This document shows positions 53,188 through 63,452 of a DNA stretch of 64,000 bases, in pieces. Source of the DNA: Salinicola rhizosphaerae (lineage in GTDB: Bacteria > Pseudomonadota > Gammaproteobacteria > Pseudomonadales > Halomonadaceae); assembly GCF_014652715.1 (NCBI RefSeq), contig NZ_BMZI01000002.1:246890-310889 (forward strand), written 5' to 3'. Both the position numbers and the translations under genes were made by a program. The notes under the pieces are model-generated. The model was not told the origin of the DNA, did no database searches, and saw only the letters and a program-made list of their open reading frames with translations. Position 1 is the first letter of the stretch. Each line of letters starts with the position of its first letter.

Positions 53188-55268
53188 AACTCGACCCCAT
53201 CACGCTGGAGATCCTCGGCAACAAGCTGACCGCCATCGCCGAGGAGATGTGCCTGACGCTGCAGCGCACCGGGCGCACCCTCTACGTCAAGGAGACCGCC
53301 GACTTCTGCTGCGCGCTGGTCGGCCTCGACGGGCGTTTCTTCGCCTACCCGCGGGCGCTCGGCGTCTCCGGCTTCGTCGGCCTCGACTGTACGGCGACGC
53401 TCGCGGCCGCGCGCGAACGCTACGGCGATCTCGCGCCCGGCGACGTGATCCTGACCAACGATCCCGCGCGCTCCGGCGGCCTGGCGACGCACCTGCCCGA
53501 CCTGCACATTCTCGAGCCGTTCTTCCATGACGGCGAGATCGTCGCCTACGGCTGGGGCTTCCTGCACGCGTCTGACGTCGGCGGCAAGGTGCCGAGCAGC
53601 ATCTCGCCGACCAACCACGAGATCTATCAGGAAGGCCTGCAGATCCCGCCGGTGAAGATCATGCGTGCCGGCGAGCTGAACGAGGACGTGGCCGCCCTGC
53701 TGCGCGCCAACTCGCGTACGCCGGAGGCCAATATGGGCGATCTGCGCGCGATGATCGGCGCTGTCGGCACCGGCCGCGAGCGGCTTCGCCAGACCATCGC
53801 CCAGCACGGCGTCGCCGCCCTGCTCGACGTCCAGCGCGACCTGGTCGAGTACGCGGCGCGGCGCGGCAGTGCGGTGCTGACGAAGGTGCCCGAAGGGACC
53901 TACCGCTTCAGCGACTTTCTCGACGACGAGGCCGGCAGCGGCGCGCCCGTGCGTATCGCGCTGGCGGTGACGCTGACCGACGGCCGTATCCATCTCGACT
54001 TCACCGGCAGCGACCCGCAGGTGGCCGCGGCGATCAATATTCCGAGCCACGGCCGGCCGCACGCCTGGCTGACGCTGCGCGTCCTTGCGCTGATGGTCAC
54101 GCTCGATCCGGGCATTCCGATCAACGGCGGGCTGCTGGCGCCGATCGACGTCACCGCCCCCAAAGGCAGTCTGGTCAATCCGCTGCCGAACGCCGCCGTC
54201 GGGGTTCGCCACGCCGCCGCTGTTCGCGTCAACGATGCGCTCAACGGCGTGCTCGGCCAGGCGCTGCCGGAGACGATGCCGGCGGCCAGCGGCGGTACCA
54301 TCATTCCGGTGGTGATTGCCGAGCCGGCGCGCCACGGGGGCGGCCAGAACGTCCAGGTGGTCGAGCCGATGGTCGGCGGCACCGGGGGCCGCGCGGGCTT
54401 CGACGGCGCCGACGGCCGCGACAGCAGCATCTCGAACCTCTCCAACAATCCGGTGGAGACGGTGGAAGCCGAAACCGAGCTGGAGATCGTGCGCTACGGC
54501 CTGCGCGAAGACTCCGCCGGTGCGGGCCAGTGGCGTGGCGGCAGCGGCCAGATGCTGCGCTTTCGCATCCGTGGCGCGCAGGGGCACGTGCTCGCGCGGG
54601 GCATGGAACGCCTGACCTTCCGCCCCTGGGGCACCCAGGGCGGTGGCGCCGGCGAACCCGCGCGGCTCGAGCTGTACCGGGCCGGCGAAGCGCCGCGATC
54701 GCTCGGCAAGATCGACATGCTCGCCGTGGCCGAAAACGACGAGATCGCGCTCTACACGCCGGGCGGCGGCGGCTGGGGGCATCCTTTCGACCGCGAACCC
54801 GAGGCGGTGCTGGCCGACGTGCGCCGCGGGCTGGTCTCGCGGGACGCCGCGCGCCGCGACTACGGAATCGCCGTCGTCGACGATGCCGCGGGCCGCGCCG
54901 CACTCGACGCCGATGCCACCGAAACGCTGCGTCGCGAACGCCCGACGCCGAGTGCCCTCGGTGCCGAACGCGAGCACTGGGATGCCGTGTTCTCGCCCGC
55001 GCGGCTCGATCGCCTGCACCACGCGCTGTTCGCCTTGCCGGCAGCCCAGCGTCGGTCGAGCCGTCAGGCCGTCCTCGATGCCGCGCTGGCCGAACTGCCG
55101 TCGGCCTTTCCTCGCGAAGTCGCGACAGACGATGCACTCACGTACGCCGCGTCACGCTTGGAAGCCGCGCTTACCTCGCTGGAAACTACGCTGACGCCTC
55201 TCGAGGCGACGCGCGCCAACCCCGCAGCCGACCTCGGCGATCTCTCAACCTCGACTCGGAGCTCCTGA
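53184..55268 (+). CDS. hyuB: Hydantoinase/oxoprolinase family protein, subunit B
   Basis: 694 residues, catalytic partner of HyuA. Family start LDPITLEILGNKLTAIAEEMCLTLQRTG, then GDVILTNDPARSGGLATHLPDLHI (metal-site region), MRAGELNEDVAALLRANSR, HFTG-like LDFTGSDPQVAAAIN and GGGGWGHPFDREPEAVL. Most HyuB proteins end about 100 residues earlier; here an extra C-terminal segment rich in Ala/Leu/Thr extends to the stop. It overlaps hyuA by four bases and the transporter gene by one (TGATG), so all three are translationally coupled. Confidence 0.92.
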   Translation: MKLDPITLEILGNKLTAIAEEMCLTLQRTGRTLYVKETADFCCALVGLDGRFFAYPRALGVSGFVGLDCTATLAAARERYGDLAPGDVILTNDPARSGGLATHLPDLHILEPFFHDGEIVAYGWGFLHASDVGGKVPSSISPTNHEIYQEGLQIPPVKIMRAGELNEDVAALLRANSRTPEANMGDLRAMIGAVGTGRERLRQTIAQHGVAALLDVQRDLVEYAARRGSAVLTKVPEGTYRFSDFLDDEAGSGAPVRIALAVTLTDGRIHLDFTGSDPQVAAAINIPSHGRPHAWLTLRVLALMVTLDPGIPINGGLLAPIDVTAPKGSLVNPLPNAAVGVRHAAAVRVNDALNGVLGQALPETMPAASGGTIIPVVIAEPARHGGGQNVQVVEPMVGGTGGRAGFDGADGRDSSISNLSNNPVETVEAETELEIVRYGLREDSAGAGQWRGGSGQMLRFRIRGAQGHVLARGMERLTFRPWGTQGGGAGEPARLELYRAGEAPRSLGKIDMLAVAENDEIALYTPGGGGWGHPFDREPEAVLADVRRGLVSRDAARRDYGIAVVDDAAGRAALDADATETLRRERPTPSALGAEREHWDAVFSPARLDRLHHALFALPAAQRRSSRQAVLDAALAELPSAFPREVATDDALTYAASRLEAALTSLETTLTPLEATRANPAADLGDLSTSTRSS

Positions 55269-56581
55269 TGCGCGAAGCCGCCTCTTCCCACGACGCCGAC
55301 ACCAGCCAGCGCCGCCGCGCGATCGTGGCCACCGTGATCGGCAACGGTCTCGAGTGGTTCGACTACACCGTCTACAGCTTCTTTGCCGCGATCATCGCGA
55401 CGCAGTTCTTCCCCAGCGACGACGAGATGACCTCGCTGCTGCTCGCACTTGGCACCTTTGGCGTCGGCTTCGTAATCCGCCCGTTCGGCGGCATTCTGCT
55501 GGGGATCTATGCCGACCGCGTCGGACGCCGGCCGGCGTTGATGCTCACCATCATGCTGATGGCGGGGGCGACGCTGCTGATCGGTATCGCCCCGACCTAC
55601 GAACAGATCGGGGTGTGGGCGCCCATCCTGATCGTCATCGCGCGTCTCGCCCAGGGGCTCGCCGCAGGCGGCGAGATGGGCAGTGCCGCGGCGTTTCTGA
55701 CCGAGCATGCCCCGCTCAAGCGCAAGGCGTTCTACGCCAGCTGGATCCAGTCGAGCATCGGCGTGGCGATCCTGCTGGGCGCGGCCAGCGGGACGCTTTT
55801 GAGCCTGGCAATGTCGACCGAGTCGCTGCACGCCTGGGGCTGGCGCGTGCCGTTCATCCTCGGCGCACTCGCCGGGCCGCTCGGATTCTATATCCGCCGG
55901 CGGCTCAAGGAGCCCGGCGTGCTCAAGGCCGACGAGCGATCGCACTCGCCGCTGGCGGAGATCGTGCGCCGCTATCCCCGCGAGACGCTGGTCAGCTTCT
56001 CGCTGGTGGCGCTGTGGACGGTCTGCTCCTACGCGATTCTCTTCTACCTGCCAAGCTACTCGCAGCGCTTTCTCGATCTACCGGAGAGCGTCGGCTTTGC
56101 CGGCGGCATGCTCGGCGGCTGCGTACTCGCGCTATGCACGCCGATCGCCGGTCATCTCGCCGACCGCACCGGCCGTCGGCCGTGGCTGATCGGCTCGTCG
56201 CTCGCCATCCTCGTGCTGATCTATCCGATGTTCGCGATGATCAACCACTTCCCCGGTCTGGGCTCGCTGCTGCTCTGCGAGCTGATCCTGGGGATCGCGA
56301 TCTCCGGCTACACCGGCGTGGTGGTGGTGACCTTCTCCGAGATCCTGCCGCCACGGGTGCTCTCCACCGGGCTCTCGATCGCCTATAACCTGGCGGTAAT
56401 GCTGTTCGGCGGTTTCGCCGGCTTCATCATCACCTGGCTGATCGATGTCACCGGCAACCCGATGGCGCCGGCGTTCTACGTCATGTTTGCCGCCGTCGTG
56501 AGTCTCGCCGGCTCGACGCTGGTCCGCGAGCCCGAGCATCTACGCAAGGGCGCGACGCTCACCGAGGCCACCGCGAACTGA
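55268..56581 (+). CDS. MHS family MFS transporter
   Basis: 437 residues with twelve predicted helices. Metabolite:H+ symporter pattern: VATVIGNGLEWFDYTVYSFFAAIIATQFFP at helix 1, ADRVGRRPALMLTIMLMAGATLLIG in loop 2-3, and ARLAQGLAAGGEMGSAAAFLTEHAP at helix 4. Subfamily members import dicarboxylates, betaines and similar compounds. Start overlaps the hyuB stop (TGATG). The probable importer for whatever the hyuAB/aminotransferase enzymes degrade. Confidence 0.9.
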   Translation: MREAASSHDADTSQRRRAIVATVIGNGLEWFDYTVYSFFAAIIATQFFPSDDEMTSLLLALGTFGVGFVIRPFGGILLGIYADRVGRRPALMLTIMLMAGATLLIGIAPTYEQIGVWAPILIVIARLAQGLAAGGEMGSAAAFLTEHAPLKRKAFYASWIQSSIGVAILLGAASGTLLSLAMSTESLHAWGWRVPFILGALAGPLGFYIRRRLKEPGVLKADERSHSPLAEIVRRYPRETLVSFSLVALWTVCSYAILFYLPSYSQRFLDLPESVGFAGGMLGGCVLALCTPIAGHLADRTGRRPWLIGSSLAILVLIYPMFAMINHFPGLGSLLLCELILGIAISGYTGVVVVTFSEILPPRVLSTGLSIAYNLAVMLFGGFAGFIITWLIDVTGNPMAPAFYVMFAAVVSLAGSTLVREPEHLRKGATLTEATAN

Positions 56582-56630
56582 TCGGCGTTGCGAACTGACG
56601 GACGCCACGACCGCCAAAACGGTTCACTGG

Positions 56631-56671
56631 CAAAAACGAACGGCCCGCCAACGCGATGTTGGCGGGCCGTT
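56631..56671 (-). terminator. Intrinsic terminator of pyrC
   Basis: AACGGCCCGCCAAC/GTTGGCGGGCCGTT (56639-56652, 56658-56671), five-base loop. On the minus strand it is followed by CGTTTTTG. The plus-strand side has a weaker T tract, so it may also stop the transporter transcript. Confidence 0.85.
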
Positions 56672-56725
56672 GGCTTATCTGGACAGGCGTTATCGGCGTG
56701 GCGTCTCCGGGCCGACGACCAAACG

Positions 56726-57778
56726 TCAGTCGTCGCGCGTCGCCTGCCAGGTCAGCGACTCACCGGCCTGGTAGGGCACGAAGGTGTTATCGCCCGTACC
56801 GACCGACGCGGCCACCGGCGTCGGCTGGCGCGTCAGCGTGACCGTGCCCTCGTTCAGCGGCAGGCCGTAGAAGCGCGGGCCGTTCTCCGAGCAGAACGCT
56901 TCGAAGTGCTGAAGAGCACCTTCCTGTTCGAACACGTCGGCGTAGACGGAGAGCGCGGCCTCGGCGTTGAAGACGCCGGCACAGCCGCAGGCGGTCTCCT
57001 TGGCGGCGGTGACGTGGGGTGCGGAGTCGGTGCCGAGGAAGAAACGCGGATGGCCGCTGGCGACGGCCTGGCGCAGCGCACGCTGATGCTCCTGGCGCTT
57101 CAGGATCGGCAGGCAGTAGAGGTGCGGGCGAATGCCGCCGACCAGCATGTCGTTGCGGTTCTGCGCCAGGTGCTGGGGGGTCAGCGTGGCGGCGAGGAAT
57201 TCGTCGCCTTCCAGCACGAACTGGGCGGCATCGGCGGTGGTGATGTGCTCGAACACCACTTTCAGTTCGGGGAACTGACGGCGGATATCGCTCATTACCT
57301 CGTCGATGAAGACCTTCTCGCGGTCGAAGATATCGATCTCGCCGCGCGTCACTTCGCCGTGGACCAGTAGCGGCATGCCGATGCGCTGCATCGTCTCCAG
57401 GTGCGGGTAGATATCGGCGACGCGCTTGACGCCGTGCTGGGAGTTGGTCGTCGCGTTGGCCGGGTAGAGCTTGGCGGCGGTGAACACACCCTCGGCGTGG
57501 CCCTGGGTCAGCGCATCGAGACTCACGCTCTCGTTGAGATAGCAGGTCATCAGCGGCGTGAAGTCATGCCCGGCCGGCAAGGCCGAAAGAATCCGCGCCC
57601 GATAGGCCTGCGCCATTTCAATCGTCGTCACTGGCGGCACCAGATTGGGCATGACGATGGCGCGGCCGAAAATGGCACTGGTGTAAGGCAACACCGTTTC
57701 GGTGACCGCGCCGTCACGCAGGTGCAGGTGCCAATCGTCGGGTCGGCGAATGGTGAGCGTATCGGGCGAGGCGGTCAT
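56726..57778 (-). CDS. pyrC: Dihydroorotase
   Basis: Zinc enzyme that cyclises carbamoyl aspartate to dihydroorotate, the third step of pyrimidine synthesis. 350 residues, class II (PyrC) length. First His pair in [13 protein letters not shown] (about 15-25), carboxylated Lys in [19 protein letters not shown] (about 100), His in PLLVHGEV and FEHITT, and catalytic Asp in [11 protein letters not shown] (about 250). The start is preceded by AGGAGTGACCG. Convergent with the MHS transporter. Confidence 0.96.
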   Translation of the reverse strand: MTASPDTLTIRRPDDWHLHLRDGAVTETVLPYTSAIFGRAIVMPNLVPPVTTIEMAQAYRARILSALPAGHDFTPLMTCYLNESVSLDALTQGHAEGVFTAAKLYPANATTNSQHGVKRVADIYPHLETMQRIGMPLLVHGEVTRGEIDIFDREKVFIDEVMSDIRRQFPELKVVFEHITTADAAQFVLEGDEFLAATLTPQHLAQNRNDMLVGGIRPHLYCLPILKRQEHQRALRQAVASGHPRFFLGTDSAPHVTAAKETACGCAGVFNAEAALSVYADVFEQEGALQHFEAFCSENGPRFYGLPLNEGTVTLTRQPTPVAASVGTGDNTFVPYQAGESLTWQATRDD

Positions 57779-57888
57779 CGGTCACTCCTGAAGCAAGCGG
57801 ATTGTCGTGGCGGGCGCCCATGATACCAGAGCTGGCAAACCGCGAACCCCGGGGAAATCGCCGCATCCTTTCCCGCACCGGCCGATCG

Positions 57889-59088
57889 TTACGCTGCCTG
57901 CCCCTTTTTCCGCTTCAGCAACAGCACCAGCGCCACACAGCAGAGCAGAGCGACGAGGCCGTCGAACGCAAGCCCGGTCGCGTTGAGGCTCAACACGCTA
58001 CCGACCAGCCCGATGCCGATCACCGGGACGGATATGGCAACGTAGGCGACCACGAAGAAGGTCGAGACCACGGCCGCCTTGTGCTCGTCGGGGCTGGCAG
58101 CCGCCACCGCGCCCAGCCCCGCGCGAAACGCGATGCCCTGGCCGACGCCGGCGACGATCGCCCCCAGCAGAAAGCCGGCCAGCTGTGCCCCGGCAATACC
58201 CCAGGCGACGATGACCACGCCGACGAGGAGAATCGCGCAGCCGATCGGCAGCCGACCGGTTTCCGGCAGACGTCCCTGGACCATCTGGCCGACCGTGGAG
58301 GCTAGAAACAGCACGCCGGCCACGAATCCGATCAGGGCATGGTTGGTATAGCCCAGCTCATCGCCCAGAAACGCCGGTGCGACGGCGGTAAAGAACCCGC
58401 AGACCATGAACCCGGCAAAGGCGGCGATCGCCGCCGGCACGAAGACGCCACGCACTTCCGCAGGTACCTTGAGCTTCTGCACGCTGAGCCGGATGCGCTC
58501 GGGCCGGTCGACGGTCTCCGGCGCGCGCCAGACGCAGATCACCGCGACGACGGCCAGAATCAGATGAACGATGAACGGCAACGCCAGCGGCATGGGAAAG
58601 AGCGCAGCCAGGACGCCCGCGAGGATCGGCCCCAGACCCAGCCCGCCCATGTTGGCGGCGGTCGCCACCAGCGTGCCGTAGCGTTCCCAGGAGGCGGGCA
58701 CCAGCTCCATCACCGCGACGGTCGCGGTTCCGGTGAAGATGCCCGCGGAGACGCCGGAAAGCACGCGGCCGGCCAGAATCATGCCGAGGCCGTCCGCATG
58801 CCAGAACACGAGATCACTGAGCGCGGAGGCGACCAGGCCCGCGAACAGCAGCGGCCGGCGGCCGAGCTGGTCCGACCAGCGCCCGGTGATCAGCAGCGCC
58901 GCGATCACACCGGCAGCATAGACTGCGAAGATGACCGTGATCATCAGCTGGGAAAAGCCGAATGTCTGCTGGTAGAGCGGATAGAGCGGCGTCGGCAGCG
59001 TGGTGCCGATCATCGTGGTCGCGAAGGCGAGCGCGGCGCCGAGAAACGTTCCCGCGCGGCGCGAGTCGTTGCCTTGGGAATCGGTCAT
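57889..59088 (-). CDS. MFS transporter
   Basis: About 399 residues with twelve helices: LGAALAFATTMIGTTLPTPLYPLYQQTFGFS first, loop 2-3 motif GRWSDQLGRRPLLFAG, then GRVLSGVSAGIFTGTATVAVMELVP in helix 4. Looks like a small-molecule/drug exporter; the substrate is unknown. ATG at 59088 is preferred, with AAGGA 11-15 bases before; a Met at 59100 lies too close to that site. Its promoter region carries the 13-mer shared with the ene-reductase gene. Confidence 0.86.
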   Translation of the reverse strand: MTDSQGNDSRRAGTFLGAALAFATTMIGTTLPTPLYPLYQQTFGFSQLMITVIFAVYAAGVIAALLITGRWSDQLGRRPLLFAGLVASALSDLVFWHADGLGMILAGRVLSGVSAGIFTGTATVAVMELVPASWERYGTLVATAANMGGLGLGPILAGVLAALFPMPLALPFIVHLILAVVAVICVWRAPETVDRPERIRLSVQKLKVPAEVRGVFVPAAIAAFAGFMVCGFFTAVAPAFLGDELGYTNHALIGFVAGVLFLASTVGQMVQGRLPETGRLPIGCAILLVGVVIVAWGIAGAQLAGFLLGAIVAGVGQGIAFRAGLGAVAAASPDEHKAAVVSTFFVVAYVAISVPVIGIGLVGSVLSLNATGLAFDGLVALLCCVALVLLLKRKKGQAA

Positions 59089-59201
59089 GGTGAGCAGCAT
59101 CCTTGCCGGTCGTCGGATCTCGCCGGCGCGAAATCCGAGGTAGAGTCAGGCTCGTTCCGTCTCGACGAGACTTCGGTGGTGAACACTCGATGTACAGCGT
59201 A

Positions 59202-59223
59202 CCAGTATAGACTTTCGTACTGG
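59202..59223. promoter_or_regulatory. Inverted repeat CCAGTA-N10-TACTGG containing the shared 13-mer
   Basis: CCAGTA (59202-59207) and TACTGG (59218-59223) flank TAGACTTTCG. TAGACTTTCGTAC (59208-59220) is identical to 5076-5088. It is about 115 bases upstream of the MFS start. The remaining 59089-59445 gap shows no gene. Confidence 0.45.
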
Positions 59224-59403
59224 CGTGATTGATCGATGCCATCGAAATGCCGCTTCCGAGGGCGAGCCGCCGGTAACGCGTGACCGCGGCCGTGCGCCCC
59301 GGCGCATCGGAAATCCCGTTCGCCAGCGTTCTCCCTCGTCACGAATCGCCTGTCACGGCGGCGCTCCTGCCACGGCGCTTTCCGTGTCATGCGCTTTCCA
59401 TGA

Positions 59404-60147
<744 letters not shown>

Positions 60148-60289
60148 CGTGACCTCGCCGTGCCGAACGCTTGTCAGTCGTGACGAGACTCCAGTAGACT
60201 GCACGGTCCCGCAAAGGTCCCTGAATCGATCCGCCGAGCGTCGGCCGGATCCGGGGCATTTGCCTCACTTTCGCAGCAGGGTTATCACC

Positions 60290-60547
60290 ATGGCACGAGT
60301 GACCGTCGAAGATTGTCTTGACCACATCGAGAACCGTTTCAAGCTGGTGATGATCTCCTCCCAGCGTGCACGTCAGCTCTCTCGCGGCTCCCGCGATGCG
60401 CTGCTGCCGTGGGAAAACGACAAGCCGACCGTCATGGCGCTGCGCGAGATCGCCACCGGCCAGATCGACGAGAGTATTCTCGACGAGCCGGTCGAAGCCG
60501 CGCCGCCGCGTCCGCGCCCTGAGCCGAGCCACGACCTCGATATCTGA
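60290..60547 (+). CDS. rpoZ: RNA polymerase omega subunit
   Basis: 85 residues: [29 protein letters not shown] at the N terminus, then [22 protein letters not shown]. The tail is Pro/Arg-rich. Binds the beta-prime subunit and helps ppGpp sensing. Start at 60290 is the canonical MARVTVEDC. 142 bases after gmk and 166 before spoT, the standard order. Confidence 0.96.
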   Translation: MARVTVEDCLDHIENRFKLVMISSQRARQLSRGSRDALLPWENDKPTVMALREIATGQIDESILDEPVEAAPPRPRPEPSHDLDI

Positions 60548-60713
60548 CTCCGACTCCGGCGGCCTCCCTCAAGGCCGCCGGAACCGTCTCGGCGGACCGA
60601 GAACGATCTCGCCGAGACTCACGGTTTCCGAGGACACGAATCTCTCGATCCGCAACCTCCGATCCACGATACTCGGTCCTTGACGTATCGATCCTCGACA
60701 ACGGGCGCGCTGC

Positions 60714-62855
60714 ATGTTCACCATCGATGACCTGGCCGATCGCCTCGGTGGCTATCTCCCCGTGGAGGAGATACAGCAGGTCAGGCGCGCCTTCTACTAC
60801 GCCGAGCAGGCCCACGACGGCCAGACCCGCCGCTCCGGCGAGCCCTACGTCACCCATCCGCTCGCTGTCGCCAACATCCTTGCCAACATGCACATGGACC
60901 ATCAGAGCCTGATGGCGGCCATGCTGCACGATGTGATCGAGGATACCGGCATTACCAAGGATGCCTTGGCGGGCCAGTTCGGCGAGGCGGTGGCGGATCT
61001 GGTCGACGGCGTCTCGAAGCTGACCCAGATCACCTTCGAGGACAAGGCGGTCGCCCAGGCCGAAAACTTCCAGAAGATGGTCATGGCGATGTCGCAGGAT
61101 ATCCGCGTGATCATCGTCAAGCTCGCCGACCGTCTGCACAACATGCGCACGCTCGGCGCGCTGCGCCCGGACAAGAAGCGCCGCATCGCCCGCGAAACGC
61201 TCGAGATCTACGCGCGTATCGCCGGCCGCCTGGGCATCAACACCATTCGGGTCGAGCTCGAGGATCTTTCGTTCCAGGCGATCCACCCGATGCGCGCCGA
61301 GCGCATCAAGCGCGCCGTGGCGCGCGCCCGCGGCAACCGCCGCTCGACCATGCGCCAGATACAGGACAGCCTGCAGCGCCGTCTCGACGAGGATGACCTG
61401 GTCGGCAGCGTCGTCGGCCGGCAGAAGCACCTGCTATCGATCTACCGCAAGATGCACGACCAGCGCAAACCGTTCGCCGAGATCATGGACGTGTTCGGTT
61501 TCCGCATTATCACCGACACCGTCGACAACTGCTATCGCATCCTCGGCGCGGTCCATAACCTCTATAAACCGGTGCCGGGGCGCTTCAAGGACTACATCGC
61601 CATCCCCAAGGCGAACGGCTACCAGAGCCTGCACACGACACTGTTCGGCCCGAGCGGCATGCCGATCGAGGTGCAGATTCGCACCCGCGAGATGGAAGCG
61701 ATGGCCAACAACGGCATCGCCGCCCACTGGCTCTACAAGGCGGGCCAGACCGAGCGCCCGATCGCGGCCGGCAGCCACGCCCGCGCCCGCGAATGGGTGC
61801 GCGGACTGCTCGAGATGCAGCGCCACGCCGGCGATTCGCTGGAGTTCATCGAGCACGTCAAGAACGACCTTTTCCCGGACGATGTCTACATCTTCACCCC
61901 CAAAGGCGACATCATGGAGCTGCCTCAGGGGGCAACGGCGGTCGATTTCGCCTACAGCGTGCACACCGATATCGGCAACAGCTGCATCGCCTGCCGCATC
62001 GATCGGCACCTGGCGCCGCTATCGACGCCGCTGGAGAGTGGTCAGACGCTCGAGATCATCACCGCCCCCGGGGCGCGGCCCAATCTGGCCTGGCTCAACT
62101 TCGTGATCACGGCCAAAGCGCGTTCGGCGATTCGCCACGCGCTGAAGAATCAGCAGCGCAGCGAGGCGATTCAGCTCGGTCGACGCCTGCTCAATCGCGC
62201 GTTGGGCGGCTTCGAATCCAGCCTCGAGACGCTGCCGGAGGGCCGGCTGGCGGCGCTGCTCACCGAGCTCGACCTGAAGGCCGAAGACGACCTGCTCGAG
62301 AGCATCGGCCTCGGCACGCGGCTGGCACACGCCACGGCGCGCCGCCTGATCGACAGTGCCGCCGATTCCACGGATGCCGAGACCTCGCAGCATGACGACT
62401 CGCCCCACAGCGGGCCGATCGTCATCAACGGTTCGGAAAGCATGGCGATCAGCTTCGGTCGCTGCTGCTATCCGCTACCGGGCGACCCTGTCGTCGGCCA
62501 TCTGTCGATGGGCAAGGGAATCGTGGTGCACCGCCACGACTGTGGTAATCTCGAAGAGCTGCGCGACGATCCCGACAAGCTGGTCTCGCTGACCTGGTCG
62601 AAGCAGATCGACCAGGACTTTCCGGTGCCGCTGCGCATCGAGGTCGAGACGCGGCGTGGATTGATCGCCGAATTGGCCAGCCTGATTACCGACGCCGATG
62701 CCAACATCGAGCGCATCGGCATCGAGGAGCGCGGCGCCCGACTCTCGATCGTCAATCTGACGATCATGGTCAAGGGCCGTATCCATCTGGCACGGATCAT
62801 CAAGCGCCTGCGGAATCTGAATCACATCGGACGCATCGTTCGCGCCAGAAGTTGA
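60714..62855 (+). CDS. spoT: Bifunctional (p)ppGpp synthetase/hydrolase SpoT
   Basis: 713 residues. HD hydrolase domain (THPLAVANILANMH, MLHDVIEDTG, about 45-85), synthetase domain (FGFRIITDTVDNCYRILGAVH, GRFKDYIAIPKANGYQSLHT, about 260-310), TGS domain (FTPKGDIMELPQGATAVDFAYSVHT, about 393-420), and a C-terminal ACT domain (RIEVETRRGLIAELASLITDADANIERIG). The intact HD motif marks it as SpoT rather than RelA. Controls the stringent response, membrane-starvation signals included. Ends in a strong terminator. Confidence 0.97.
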   Translation: MFTIDDLADRLGGYLPVEEIQQVRRAFYYAEQAHDGQTRRSGEPYVTHPLAVANILANMHMDHQSLMAAMLHDVIEDTGITKDALAGQFGEAVADLVDGVSKLTQITFEDKAVAQAENFQKMVMAMSQDIRVIIVKLADRLHNMRTLGALRPDKKRRIARETLEIYARIAGRLGINTIRVELEDLSFQAIHPMRAERIKRAVARARGNRRSTMRQIQDSLQRRLDEDDLVGSVVGRQKHLLSIYRKMHDQRKPFAEIMDVFGFRIITDTVDNCYRILGAVHNLYKPVPGRFKDYIAIPKANGYQSLHTTLFGPSGMPIEVQIRTREMEAMANNGIAAHWLYKAGQTERPIAAGSHARAREWVRGLLEMQRHAGDSLEFIEHVKNDLFPDDVYIFTPKGDIMELPQGATAVDFAYSVHTDIGNSCIACRIDRHLAPLSTPLESGQTLEIITAPGARPNLAWLNFVITAKARSAIRHALKNQQRSEAIQLGRRLLNRALGGFESSLETLPEGRLAALLTELDLKAEDDLLESIGLGTRLAHATARRLIDSAADSTDAETSQHDDSPHSGPIVINGSESMAISFGRCCYPLPGDPVVGHLSMGKGIVVHRHDCGNLEELRDDPDKLVSLTWSKQIDQDFPVPLRIEVETRRGLIAELASLITDADANIERIGIEERGARLSIVNLTIMVKGRIHLARIIKRLRNLNHIGRIVRARS

Positions 62856-62868
62856 TTGCTGAACCACT

Positions 62869-62908
62869 GCCCCGCCGTGGCATGCCACGGCGGGGCGTCG
62901 TTTTTTCG
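62869..62908 (+). terminator. Intrinsic terminator of spoT
   Basis: GCCCCGCCGTGGCA and TGCCACGGCGGGGC (62869-62882, 62883-62896) form a perfect palindrome, followed by GTCG and six T residues. Confidence 0.95.
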
Positions 62909-63053
62909 TCATCTCGTTTATGTGACGAAGAACTCATTCAAAAGACTGTTTAACGACACCCGATTTTTCGACATTCGTGCCGAATGAATCGGCGAGCAGG
63001 ATGACACGCAGGCACTGCCGCAAAGGCATCCATATAACGCTGGAGGGTACGCC

Positions 63054-63443
63054 ATGAGTAACAAAGCCGTTATCAACACCGACAAAGCACCGGCCGCCAT
63101 CGGCCCCTATTCGCAAGCGATCAAGTCCGGCAATACCGTCTATCTTTCCGGACAGATTCCGCTGGATGGCGAGACGATGGAGCTGGTATCGCAGGAGTTC
63201 GAGGCCCAGGCGCGCCAGGTCTTCACCAATCTTTCCGCCGTATGCCAGGAAGCCGCCGGTTCCCTGCAGGATATCGTCAAGCTCAACCTCTACCTGACCG
63301 ATCTCGACAACTTCGCCGTGGTCAACAAGGTGATGGAAGAGTTCTTCCAGCCGCCGTTCCCGGCTCGCGCCGCCGTCGGCGTCAGCCAGTTGCCCAAGGG
63401 CAGTCAGGTCGAAGCCGAAGCCGTCATGGTGATTGGCGACTGA
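63054..63443 (+). CDS. ridA: RidA family reactive intermediate (enamine/imine) deaminase
   Basis: 129 residues. Start [37 protein letters not shown], then [15 protein letters not shown] and the substrate-binding Arg in [23 protein letters not shown]. Hydrolyses 2-aminoacrylate and similar imines formed by PLP enzymes. GGAGGGTACGCC precedes the ATG. Follows spoT, the usual neighbour in gammaproteobacteria, but after a terminator, so probably separately transcribed. Confidence 0.96.
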   Translation: MSNKAVINTDKAPAAIGPYSQAIKSGNTVYLSGQIPLDGETMELVSQEFEAQARQVFTNLSAVCQEAAGSLQDIVKLNLYLTDLDNFAVVNKVMEEFFQPPFPARAAVGVSQLPKGSQVEAEAVMVIGD

Positions 63444-63452
63444 GCAGCGGGC

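Noticed and set aside
53010-55022. 670-residue open frame on the minus strand
   Set aside because: Antisense to hyuA/hyuB; Arg/His-rich with no family motif. Long antisense frames are expected at this GC content.
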